NCBI GenBank assembly: GCA_964628435.1
Contig: CAZVON010000019.1
Coordinates: forward strand, 1-22,851
Direction: 5' to 3'
Length of the DNA stretch: 22,851 nt
Source of the DNA: CAZVON01 sp964628435
GTDB taxonomy: Bacteria; Patescibacteriota; Microgenomatia; Levybacterales; UBA12049
The translations under genes were made by a program, and so were the position numbers. Positions 14,606 through 19,902 of the stretch are shown here, in pieces (positions within the stretch are counted from its first letter, which is position 1; every line of letters starts with the position of its first letter). Below the pieces are notes generated by a model. That model made no database searches. It was not told the DNA's origin and saw only the letters and a program-made list of their open reading frames with translations.

Positions 14606-15220
14606 ATGCCCTTCCCTTCCATGTCGGTTACTGTCTACGAGGCCAAGATGGAGCGGTTCTGTCCCAAGGCCAAGCGCTACATCAAGCGGACTCGTCGCAC
14701 CCGCGAGCGCAATCGCTCGCGCCGCATCGCCCGCGAGGAAGTCTTGAAGGTCGTGTTGCCTGGTAATCGGGTAGATTGGGAGGCACTCAACGGCGTCTCG
14801 ATCAGGCTCGAGCCTACCAATTTGGTTGAATTCCCGCAGATGGTGTACCTCAGAGTTTCGCTCGGTCACCCGTATGCTTGGGGCGAGGTCTACTCGCAGG
14901 CCTTCGACTACTCTCGCAGGGGAGTAATCGGAGTACGGCAGGTGTGCCAGGGACTCTTCGAGATCGTCTCGGCCAACTTCCTTGAGGATGGCGATCGGTT
15001 GCACAACAACACCTGCCTGGGTTTTTCCCACTGGGATTGGCAGGTCGAAAACCTGTGCACTGACGACTACGCTGAGTTTCTCTACGTGGGCGTGTCTACT
15101 CATGTACGATGGGGTGACGTGGAGCTTACGCCGACCCACATCAGGGCGTCGTCCTACAGGCAGATCGAGGAAGCCCTCATACACATCAGGTTCTGCGCCT
15201 GGTGTTTCGGCGACACCTAG
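14606..15220 (+). CDS. Hypothetical protein with Arg/Lys-rich N-terminus, GC-rich
   Basis: The 204-residue product has a strongly basic segment at residues 21-47 (KAKRYIKRTRRTRERNRSRR and on), compatible with nucleic-acid or membrane-surface binding. An aromatic-rich region follows (HPYAWGEVYSQAFDY, GFSHWDWQVENL, CAWCFGDT). No family is recognised. GGAGG at 14591-14595 supports the ATG at 14606. Third codon positions are heavily G or C, quite unlike the AT-rich toxin-antitoxin genes beside it, which points to horizontal origin. A longer minus-strand frame overlaps it but lacks a ribosome site. A terminator-like hairpin follows. Confidence 0.65.
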   Translation: MPFPSMSVTVYEAKMERFCPKAKRYIKRTRRTRERNRSRRIAREEVLKVVLPGNRVDWEALNGVSIRLEPTNLVEFPQMVYLRVSLGHPYAWGEVYSQAFDYSRRGVIGVRQVCQGLFEIVSANFLEDGDRLHNNTCLGFSHWDWQVENLCTDDYAEFLYVGVSTHVRWGDVELTPTHIRASSYRQIEEALIHIRFCAWCFGDT

Positions 15221-15253
15221 TCGTTTCTTCCTGCCTCCTGGCACTTATTTTTT

Positions 15254-15300
15254 CCCCTCCGGATCTCCGATCAAATCGGGGTGAAGGAGGGGTATTTTAT
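15254..15300 (+). terminator. Long terminator-like hairpin
   Basis: CCCCTCC (15254-15260) pairs with GGAGGGG (15286-15292), and CTCCGAT pairs with ATCGGGG inside it around a CAA loop. The tail TATTTTAT is only partly T-rich. The outer stem sequence is the same as that of the terminator at 16729. Confidence 0.6.
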
Positions 15301-15308
15301 GGGTTTAT

Positions 15309-15337
15309 TTGCTTCTGAGAGTGAGCTTTGGTAGAAT
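15309..15337 (+). promoter_or_regulatory. Promoter of the 15.5-16.7 kb gene cluster
   Basis: TTGCTT (15309-15314), a 17-base spacer and TAGAAT (15332-15337). It would give a leader of about 150 bases before the ATG at 15495. That leader contains CTCC/GGAG complementarities around 15391-15425 and a short ORF. Confidence 0.5.
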
Positions 15338-15451
15338 TCATGCTTGGTTACCTATCTCTTTTGCTGAGGAAAAGGGCTATCTTTTTGCTTGCCCTCTGAA
15401 GCTCCTCGAGTCTGAGCCTCGGAGTCGAAGACCTTGGTAAAGGAGGGTTCT

Positions 15452-15508
15452 TTGACAATCTACGCACGAGCAAGAAAAACAGAAGGGGAGTGTCATGATC
15501 AAGGTTGA
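15452..15508 (+). CDS. Possible 18-codon leader ORF
   Basis: A TTG at 15452 lies five bases after AAAGGAGG (15439-15446), a stronger ribosome site than that of the gene it precedes. The frame encodes MTIYARARKTEGECHDQG and stops at 15506-15508, overlapping the ATG at 15495. It could couple translation to the next gene. A TTG start and small size keep confidence low. Confidence 0.3.
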   Translation: MTIYARARKTEGECHDQG

Positions 15509-15785
15509 TCCCAATGTTGGCCACGCTGTTGCGCCGCTAGCAAAGATCCAGAAAATTACAGTGGTTCTTGCAGGTGGACAACAAGTTGTTGTTGCCGAAA
15601 TTGAACCCGAAGTAGACAAGATTATTCTCTCGGTGCGGCAGGAAGGAAAGGCTGACCCTGATTTTCAGATCACGATTGTGCAAGATCCATCAACACACGA
15701 ATTAGTTCTTTGTTCAAACGATCAGCGCTTTACCTATGACTTGGCGCTTCGGTTGCCAAGCAGCAAGGCTCTGATCGTTTCCTAA
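15495..15785 (+). CDS. Hypothetical protein
   Basis: The 96-residue soluble protein (MIKVDPNVGHAVAPLAKIQK...) is unrecognised. It has alternating hydrophobic strands (KITVVLAGGQQVVVAEIEP, DKIILSVRQEG, FQITIVQDP) and looks beta-rich. GGGGAG upstream supports the ATG at 15495. It is first in a cluster of three unknown genes that ends at the terminator at 16729. A perfect hairpin follows its stop by nine bases. Confidence 0.65.
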   Translation: MIKVDPNVGHAVAPLAKIQKITVVLAGGQQVVVAEIEPEVDKIILSVRQEGKADPDFQITIVQDPSTHELVLCSNDQRFTYDLALRLPSSKALIVS

Positions 15786-15794
15786 GTCGTGGAA

Positions 15795-15820
15795 GGGTCT
15801 GCTTTGTCAAAAGCAGACCC
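15795..15820 (+). promoter_or_regulatory. Perfect intercistronic hairpin
   Basis: GGGTCTGCTTT (15795-15805) and AAAGCAGACCC (15810-15820) form an 11-bp stem with a GTCA loop. No T run follows, and the next gene starts 64 bases on. It is comparable in position to the hairpin at 13435. Confidence 0.6.
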
Positions 15821-15883
15821 CCACCAGAGGGGATGCTCGCAAGATCCTTGATGGATCAAAATTAAGCAAGAAGGCGCATAGTC

Positions 15884-16159
15884 ATGGCAGAGGAAGCGTA
15901 TTGTCCGTTGCATCGTAGCCAAGACAAAAAGTTACCAAGTCTTTGGGTTACGGTGAGCGCTCCTTCAGAAGGCACACTCACCGTGGTCCGCCTTACAAAA
16001 GGTGGGAAGTTTCTTATCCCAGGATTATTGGCCAAACGGCAGCGACCAGAGTACCCTTCAAAACTGGAGGGTATGGTGACTGTTCGAGGAGACGACGTGA
16101 TTGTAACCTTCGAGGACCTAGTAGAAGTATCGGTGGTTTTTGGATCACCGAGATTTTAA
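15884..16159 (+). CDS. Hypothetical protein, probably frameshifted near its 3' end
   Basis: From the ATG at 15884 (weak AAGAAGG site) the frame encodes 91 residues (MAEEAYCPLHRSQDKKLP...) and ends SVVFGSPRF. No family is recognised; the middle is beta-like (GTLTVVRLTKGGKFLIPG, GMVTVRGDDVIVTFED). A five-T run at 16137-16141 lies just before the end. A shift of -1 there would continue as WITEILTGETYAWAVAQRVE and on to a stop at 16309-16311, which overlaps the AAGGAGG site of the next gene as expected for an operon. The intact product would have about 142 residues. The frameshift may be a mutation, a sequencing error or programmed. Confidence 0.6.
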   Translation: MAEEAYCPLHRSQDKKLPSLWVTVSAPSEGTLTVVRLTKGGKFLIPGLLAKRQRPEYPSKLEGMVTVRGDDVIVTFEDLVEVSVVFGSPRF

Positions 16160-16311
16160 CTGGCGAAACATACGCCTGGGCAGTCGCGCAGCGGGTAGAA
16201 ATTCCGCTTCGCATTGTCGATCTTCGCATTCGCATGGCTGTACGTTCTGCACAGCAGCAGAATCTTCAGCAAGACTCACGATCTAGCAACCGACTGGACG
16301 CGGTTAAGTAA
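16138..16311 (+). other. Continuation frame of the 15884 gene after a putative -1 shift
   Basis: This frame carries protein-like sequence (ILTGETYAWAVAQRVEIPLR, then IRMAVRSAQQQNLQQ) with no start and ribosome site of its own at the beginning. It stops at 16309-16311, thirteen bases before the next GTG start. In the same frame upstream of 16135 the translation is arginine-rich and looks like a shadow, which places the switch close to the T run. Confidence 0.5.
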
Positions 16312-16323
16312 GGAGGACCAGCT

Positions 16324-16683
16324 GTGGTAGACACGATCGAAATCTTAGAAGTCAACGTCTGGAAAGCGGAAGGGCTCAAATGGTTCAAAGGGTTCTACAT
16401 TGAAGGATATGTGGAAGCCAATGGTCACAGTTTCCACGTTGAAGTTGGGATCGCTGACGGATGTAGTGTCAAAGAAGAGCTTGTCTCCTGCAGCTGCGGA
16501 GCAGGATCAAAGCGCTTGGTAGAAGGAGAGTGCAGCATACCAGGCCACAGTCATCCTTCCGAGCTGGAACTGGACGACGTGCATCAAGCGTTGCACGATG
16601 TGTATCGCCAAGCAGTAAAACTGTTGGGCGAAAAGCCCGTTCGGGAAGCTGCCACAACGGTGTCGAATCAGCCGGTTTACTAG
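16324..16683 (+). CDS. Hypothetical protein with Cys/His cluster
   Basis: A GTG at 16324 preceded by AAGGAGG (16310-16316) gives a 119-residue product (MVDTIEILEVNVWKAEGLKW...). The central part has Cys and His spaced as in a small metal site: GCSVKEELVSCSCGAGS, then GECSIPGHSH. The C-terminal third is helical (DDVHQALHDVYRQAVKLLGE). No family is recognised; metal binding is inference. It is the last gene of its cluster. A 7-bp hairpin (16705-16725) and a strong terminator follow. Confidence 0.65.
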   Translation: MVDTIEILEVNVWKAEGLKWFKGFYIEGYVEANGHSFHVEVGIADGCSVKEELVSCSCGAGSKRLVEGECSIPGHSHPSELELDDVHQALHDVYRQAVKLLGEKPVREAATTVSNQPVY

Positions 16684-16728
16684 CCGTCATTCGTGCGTAG
16701 AATCTCTCTGCGATTTGAGCAGAGATCA

Positions 16729-16762
16729 CCCCTCCGAAGCCTTAGCCTAGGAGGGGTTTTTT
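16729..16762 (+). terminator. Rho-independent terminator
   Basis: CCCCTCC (16729-16735) and GGAGGGG (16750-16756) form a 7-bp stem followed by six T. It ends the 15495-16683 gene cluster. Confidence 0.85.
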
Positions 16763-16790
16763 ATTGCAAAAACGATCAAAACTTAAAAAC

Positions 16791-16819
16791 TTGATTCTTA
16801 CCCCATAGTATGGTACCAT
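16791..16819 (+). promoter_or_regulatory. Promoter of the 16872 gene, overlapping a palindrome
   Basis: TTGATT (16791-16796), a 17-base spacer and TACCAT (16814-16819) with a TGG extension. The -10 box lies within the palindrome ATGGTACCAT (16810-16819), which could be an operator. Confidence 0.45.
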
Positions 16820-16871
16820 GGGTTGACCTAGCGTAATGCTGGGAATTATCCCATTAAGGGAGTTCGTTGAC

Positions 16872-17834
16872 ATGTCTCATCTGGCGCAGCCGGCATCTTC
16901 CATTTCGCTCGGGCCGCTTACTATCACGCTTCACCGAACCTGCCGCGTTCCGCGGCAAAAGGGACTGGTGAACGAACTGCCCGCGAGCCTGGGGAATTTC
17001 CCTGTCTATCGCGTGGCGGATTTTAGAAGCGGAGTTCCAGAGGACTGGAAAGATGGAGGGCATTTTGTTCCCGTTTGGGAGCACGAAGCCCTCTGGATCG
17101 GCTTTAGCCGACCACCGAGGCCTGTGGCTTTGGTGGTTGGAGCCGGTATGGTGAACGCCGTGACCGGCAAAAGGCTTGAGGGGAAACCCTCTGGCTCACC
17201 TCAGGATTACCTGGTTGTCCCTCCCCAGCCGTGGCTGGATGGGTTCAAACCCATGGAGGGCGAGCAGGTGTTCCAATTTGTGGCCGCCAGGCTTGGGAGT
17301 GGCGAAACGGCAGAAGAGCAAATATTAGGAACCGCGGAGTTTGGCGGGCTCCAGTTTGGACTCTTTTTGCCCAGGATACCGCTGATTCCGGCTTCCCGTC
17401 CCAGCGAACATATAATAGCGGGGCTTGGCTATAAAAGCTTAGTCGTGCGGACTCGCGGCGGCAGCAGGCGCACCGCCCAGTCCATGGGCCTGGGTGCTGG
17501 CGGAGCGATTCGCCAGAAAATCTACCCAGATCCTTACCTTGCCGGCCGGCAGGTAAGCGATGTGTGGCCAGATGAGCCTTCGGAGAAGGCGTACGTGTAC
17601 CTTGTGCACAGCGCTGACTTTTTGGCTATCACTGGAAGTCAACCGCCGCCAAGCCCTATCAACTATCAGACCTATCAAGAGCATGGTCTGCCGTGGTTCG
17701 GGCTTCCCGACGGCACCTGGGGGGATGTGCAGGGCAGTGAGGCAATTAGCAGTCTTAAGCCGGTTGGGGGCAACCCTGATCCGGTGAATGCCCAGCACGG
17801 CCTTTCGGATCCTGCTACCAAGAATCTTTGGTAG
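16872..17834 (+). CDS. Conserved hypothetical protein, likely horizontally acquired
   Basis: The 320-residue protein resembles, from memory, a family of uncharacterised bacterial proteins with these landmarks in order: LGNFPVYRV, GGHFVPVWEHEALWIGF, a GMVNAVTG turn, PQDYLVVPPQPWLDG, QFVAARLGSG, EFGGLQFGLF, GLGAGGAIRQKIYPDPY and GLPWFGL. All appear here in one frame. Its molecular function is unknown to me. The ATG at 16872 is preferred because AAGGGAG lies nine bases upstream; the ATG at 16836 has none. The gene is GC-rich, stands alone between a promoter and a terminator, and looks foreign to the AT-rich backbone. Confidence 0.65.
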   Translation: MSHLAQPASSISLGPLTITLHRTCRVPRQKGLVNELPASLGNFPVYRVADFRSGVPEDWKDGGHFVPVWEHEALWIGFSRPPRPVALVVGAGMVNAVTGKRLEGKPSGSPQDYLVVPPQPWLDGFKPMEGEQVFQFVAARLGSGETAEEQILGTAEFGGLQFGLFLPRIPLIPASRPSEHIIAGLGYKSLVVRTRGGSRRTAQSMGLGAGGAIRQKIYPDPYLAGRQVSDVWPDEPSEKAYVYLVHSADFLAITGSQPPPSPINYQTYQEHGLPWFGLPDGTWGDVQGSEAISSLKPVGGNPDPVNAQHGLSDPATKNLW

Positions 17835-17841
17835 CAAGACG

Positions 17842-17878
17842 CCCCGTCTCGACAATATGTTGAGGCGGGGTTTTTTTT
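17842..17878 (+). terminator. Rho-independent terminator
   Basis: CCCCGTCTC (17842-17850) pairs with GAGGCGGGG (17862-17870; one G-U), followed by eight T. Its T run touches the stop codon of the convergent HTH gene at 17877. Confidence 0.9.
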
Positions 17879-18086
17879 ATTGGGTTTTTTGTTGAATGCC
17901 TAACAACCACAATACTGCTTCTTTTTTATATCGTCGGTCGCCTCGGGAATTAATTCTAATTGCCGGTAATTTTCCTCGTTTTCCCCAACGTTTTATGGTA
18001 AGAGGGGAGACTCTTAAAATTTCGGCAACTTCGCGTACGGTAAGAAGGTCTGGAAGTTTGTCGATTGATACATTTTGACCATTCAT
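17877..18086 (-). CDS. Excisionase/MerR-like helix-turn-helix protein
   Basis: The 69-residue product contains LPDLLTVREVAEILRVSPLTIKRWGKRGKLPAIRI and GDRRYKKEAVLWLL, the standard winged-helix layout of the excisionase (HTH_17) family: two recognition helices, a wing and a terminal helix. Such proteins either bend DNA to direct excision of mobile elements or act as small regulators. The start at 18086 is chosen because the 32 upstream residues in the frame from 18182 are low-complexity leader-like translation. There is no integrase in the window. The gene lies on AT-rich DNA exactly at the right edge of the GC-rich block. Its upstream region has TTGACA on the minus strand. Confidence 0.75.
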   Translation of the reverse strand: MNGQNVSIDKLPDLLTVREVAEILRVSPLTIKRWGKRGKLPAIRINSRGDRRYKKEAVLWLLGIQQKTQ

Positions 18087-18214
18087 AGGCTCGAAAATAT
18101 AACAATTAAGTATTAAATAATCGTTATGTATTAATACAGTAACAAAGTATAACAACAGTGTCAATACATCAAAAAGTATCAATAATAATCAAATTTAATT
18201 TCTCTCTCTGCGGT

Positions 18215-18243
18215 TTGACATGCCTCAGTTAATCTGATAAGCT
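18215..18243 (+). promoter_or_regulatory. Candidate promoter for the three-gene membrane protein cluster
   Basis: TTGACA (18215-18220), a 17-base spacer and TAAGCT (18238-18243), a poor -10 box. It would give a leader of about 280 bases ahead of the GTG at 18531. Confidence 0.35.
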
Positions 18244-18244
18244 A

Positions 18245-18530
18245 TGGGATACTTTTCAGCCTCATAGATTTTGCAACTATGGGTTATGCTGGGTAGTGCG
18301 CACATTAATAATTGACTGTTTAAGCTTCTTTCCTCTCTTCTTGCCAGCTTATTTTGCATAAGCAAAGCCAGGAGAAGCTGAGGTGAGATCAGCTGAGGCC
18401 ATTTAGAACGGTAACAGGTGTTGCTTCTAAATGGTCTCGGTTGACCACTCTGAGGAAGGTAGCTCTAGGATTCTAGGGTACTCACTCGCAGCGAGATCAA
18501 ACGGAGGCGAATTTTACCTAGGAGAAGATC
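18245..18530 (+). promoter_or_regulatory. Long structured leader before the membrane protein cluster
   Basis: This gene-free stretch contains a 6-bp hairpin GCTTAT/ATAAGC (18349-18365), two AGCTGAGG copies, and a perfect 10-bp stem CCATTTAGAA (18399-18408)/TTCTAAATGG (18425-18434). An AGGAG site at about 18370 precedes GTG at 18382 and a 7-codon ORF that stops at the first arm of the 10-bp stem. A leader peptide or other cis control is possible but not shown. Confidence 0.4.
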
Positions 18531-18728
18531 GTGGTCTGCGTTACGTTTATCCTGGCTGTAGCCTGGTTTTGCCTGTTACTGAGCAGCGCATTGTTCGTCA
18601 CATTTGCGACCGTGACTTTCCGAAGGGGAACCCTCGACTTTATTACCCAGGCGCTGACAATAACCGGACTGATCCTAATTCTTGTCTCTGCTTTGACAGG
18701 GAACCTTACCTTTCACTTACGCCCCTAG
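18531..18728 (+). CDS. Small two-helix membrane protein
   Basis: The GTG at 18531, with AGGAGAAG upstream, opens a 65-residue frame with two hydrophobic segments: VTFILAVAWFCLLLSSALFV and ALTITGLILILVSALTG, joined by a short basic link (TFRRGTLDF). No family is recognised. A 101-codon frame from 18431 overlaps it but has no ribosome site and mixed composition, so I prefer this one. It is first of three consecutive membrane-protein genes. Confidence 0.6.
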   Translation: MVCVTFILAVAWFCLLLSSALFVTFATVTFRRGTLDFITQALTITGLILILVSALTGNLTFHLRP

Positions 18729-18772
18729 GTTTCTAAAAAGAGCCTATACAAGAGTACGCAGGAGAAACGCAA

Positions 18773-19189
18773 GTGAATCTTGTTCCGTCTTGGGTTGAGA
18801 ACGGCTGGCTCTGGGGAGTTTTCGGGCTTTCTCTGTTCACGCTCTTTGGCATGTACCAGTACCGCTTTGACCCTACGCGCACCAATCTGTTCGCAACCAT
18901 TGGCTGCGGCCTGGCTCTTGGATTCTGCCTGATCGGCGGAATCGCAACTATGCTTATCTCACGGCAACAACTCGTACTGCTTTGGCCAACAGCCATGACG
19001 CTCACCCTCATTGGATGCGTCCAGGCAGGATTCGTTCTCTTGTTCAATAAGCACATGTTCCGACAACCGATCAAGTTCCCGACGACGAACCCAATAAGCA
19101 TTCTGCTCTACGCAGTCTGCATACCGTCGTTCATTTTCTTGTCGCTCGGGATCATCGGCCTTGGTGCTTACCTTGGCCTCGGACAATGA
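18773..19189 (+). CDS. Four-helix membrane protein of unknown function
   Basis: A GTG start at 18773 follows CAGGAGAAA. The 138-residue product (MNLVPSWVENGWLWGVFGLS...) has about four membrane segments: WLWGVFGLSLFTLFGMY, LFATIGCGLALGFCLIGGIA, LVLLWPTAMTLTLIGCVQAG and ILLYAVCIPSFIFLSLGIIG. It has little soluble sequence and no motif I know. It overlaps or nearly touches the next gene, so the two are cotranscribed. Confidence 0.65.
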   Translation: MNLVPSWVENGWLWGVFGLSLFTLFGMYQYRFDPTRTNLFATIGCGLALGFCLIGGIATMLISRQQLVLLWPTAMTLTLIGCVQAGFVLLFNKHMFRQPIKFPTTNPISILLYAVCIPSFIFLSLGIIGLGAYLGLGQ

Positions 19190-19200
19190 GAGGAGACACG

Positions 19201-19398
19201 ATGTCTGAGTACGAACGGATGGTGCTCGGCATTCTGGTGGTTGGCATAGGAGTCTTTCTGGTAGTGTACGCACTCACTAGGAAGAATCCGAAGTTCCAGC
19301 CAGGATGCGCGATGAGTCTTGGGCTTTTCCTGCTTGTGGCGGGTGCTGTAGCATTAGCTCTTGTGCTGCCACCAACGCCAACACCGTTTGTCCGGTGA
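19201..19398 (+). CDS. Small two-helix membrane protein
   Basis: The ATG at 19201 is served by GAGAGGAG; an ATG at 19186 overlapping the previous stop lacks a site of its own. The 65-residue product has two membrane helices (MVLGILVVGIGVFLVVYAL and SLGLFLLVAGAVALALVLP) around a basic loop (TRKNPKFQPG). No family is recognised. A perfect 15-bp hairpin follows the stop by four bases. Confidence 0.6.
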   Translation: MSEYERMVLGILVVGIGVFLVVYALTRKNPKFQPGCAMSLGLFLLVAGAVALALVLPPTPTPFVR

Positions 19399-19402
19399 AC
19401 CA

Positions 19403-19435
19403 TTAGCTTTGCAAGGCCTCGCCTTGCAAAGCTAA
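19403..19435. repeat. Perfect 15-bp hairpin with CTC loop
   Basis: TTAGCTTTGCAAGGC (19403-19417) and GCCTTGCAAAGCTAA (19421-19435) are exact complements. No T run follows on either strand, so it is not a classic terminator. It could stabilise the 3' end of the membrane protein mRNA or form the 5' element of the structured region that follows. Confidence 0.75.
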
Positions 19436-19632
19436 AAGTGGCATTGACCTCTCTGGTCGATGATCCGCCTCCGTAAGCCTAATCCGTAGCAGTCATCTCT
19501 CTATTCAGCTAAGCTGGATAGCCACGCCCATCTTGGTCAACTGGCCAGGATGGAAACGGCTTAGCCCCTTTTGAGTCTTGCCGCCAACCCGGCGCGCTAC
19601 TGCGAAAGCAGGAAAAAGATCGTGAGGGGCGA
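19436..19632 (+). ncRNA. Candidate structured RNA (unknown class)
   Basis: No plausible gene lies here. Helices nest without conflict: GTGG (19438-19441) with CCAC (19522-19525), directly enclosing CATTGACC/GGTCGATG (19442-19462) and CTATTCAGC-TAA-GCTGGATAG (19501-19521). Then come CCATCTTGG/CCAGGATGG (19528-19553) and a closing helix GCCCCTT (19564-19570)/GAGGGGC (19624-19630) that holds GCCG/CGGC and CTGC-GAAA-GCAG with a GNRA loop. I see no own promoter; it may be processed from the upstream operon. The strand is chosen from that context. It does not look like tmRNA, RNase P or SRP RNA. Confidence 0.5.
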
Positions 19633-19650
19633 AGAAAATATTTTAGACTC

Positions 19651-19679
19651 TTGATAGATTAAGGAATCTGTGATACACT
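19651..19679 (+). promoter_or_regulatory. rplJL promoter
   Basis: TTGATA (19651-19656), a 17-base spacer and TACACT (19674-19679), with a TGA extension (TGATACACT). Transcription would start just before the L10 leader. Confidence 0.65.
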
Positions 19680-19690
19680 TTATACTATCC

Positions 19691-19790
19691 TAAGACAGTG
19701 GGTCCAAAGGAGTAAGATTATGGTTTCGGCTGAGCTCAGCCGAAGTCCTTGTCGAAGAATTAATCTTAATAGATAAATCCCACCGAGGCT
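19691..19790 (+). promoter_or_regulatory. L10 ribosomal protein leader
   Basis: The sequence has the layout of the L10 leader that binds the L10-L12 complex for autoregulation. AGACAGTGGG pairs through GTGGG (19698-19702) with CCCAC (19779-19783), flanked by the conserved CCGAGG kink-turn side. An inner stem TAAGATTA (19713-19720)/TAATCTTA (19761-19768) is capped by a 20-base perfect palindrome centred on GAGCTC (19725-19744). Confidence 0.8.
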
Positions 19791-19795
19791 TATCA

Positions 19796-19850
19796 ATTTA
19801 GAATTCAGAATTTAGAATTCAGAATTCATAATTAAATTCTGAATTCTACA
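19796..19850. repeat. AGAATTC word-repeat tract
   Basis: Several variants of AATTTAGAATTCAG repeat in tandem, followed by the inverse ATTCTGAATTC, so the tract can fold back. It sits between the L10 leader and its attenuator. The same words appear inside rplJ at 20110-20145. Confidence 0.6.
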
Positions 19851-19856
19851 TTTGAG

Positions 19857-19876
19857 CCCTCGAAAGAGGGTTTTTT
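19857..19876 (+). terminator. Attenuator terminator upstream of rplJ
   Basis: CCCTC-GAAA-GAGGG with a GNRA loop, followed by six T, lies between the L10 leader and the rplJ start. It fits the attenuation step of L10 autoregulation: leader occupancy would favour this terminator. Confidence 0.8.
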
Positions 19877-19902
19877 AATGCCGAAATTGCTTCATTTTAA
19901 CC

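Noticed and set aside
14567..15244. Minus-strand 225-codon frame opposite the 14606 gene
   Set aside because: It has no ribosome site at its GTG, and the plus-strand frame has both GGAGG upstream and strong G/C bias at third positions. Long antisense frames are expected opposite GC-rich genes.
15943..16135. Upstream part of the -1 frame (from ATG 15943) as a separate gene start
   Set aside because: The translation there is arginine-rich and shadow-like, while frame 0 is protein-like. Only the part after the T run looks coding.
17439..17855. Minus-strand 138-codon frame within the 16872 gene
   Set aside because: It runs opposite conserved family motifs, and its start lies within the terminator stem at 17842.
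18431..18736. 101-codon plus-strand frame overlapping the 18531 membrane protein
   Set aside because: Its ATG lies inside a hairpin arm without a ribosome site. The overlapping frame from 18531 has AGGAGAAG and a clean two-helix pattern.
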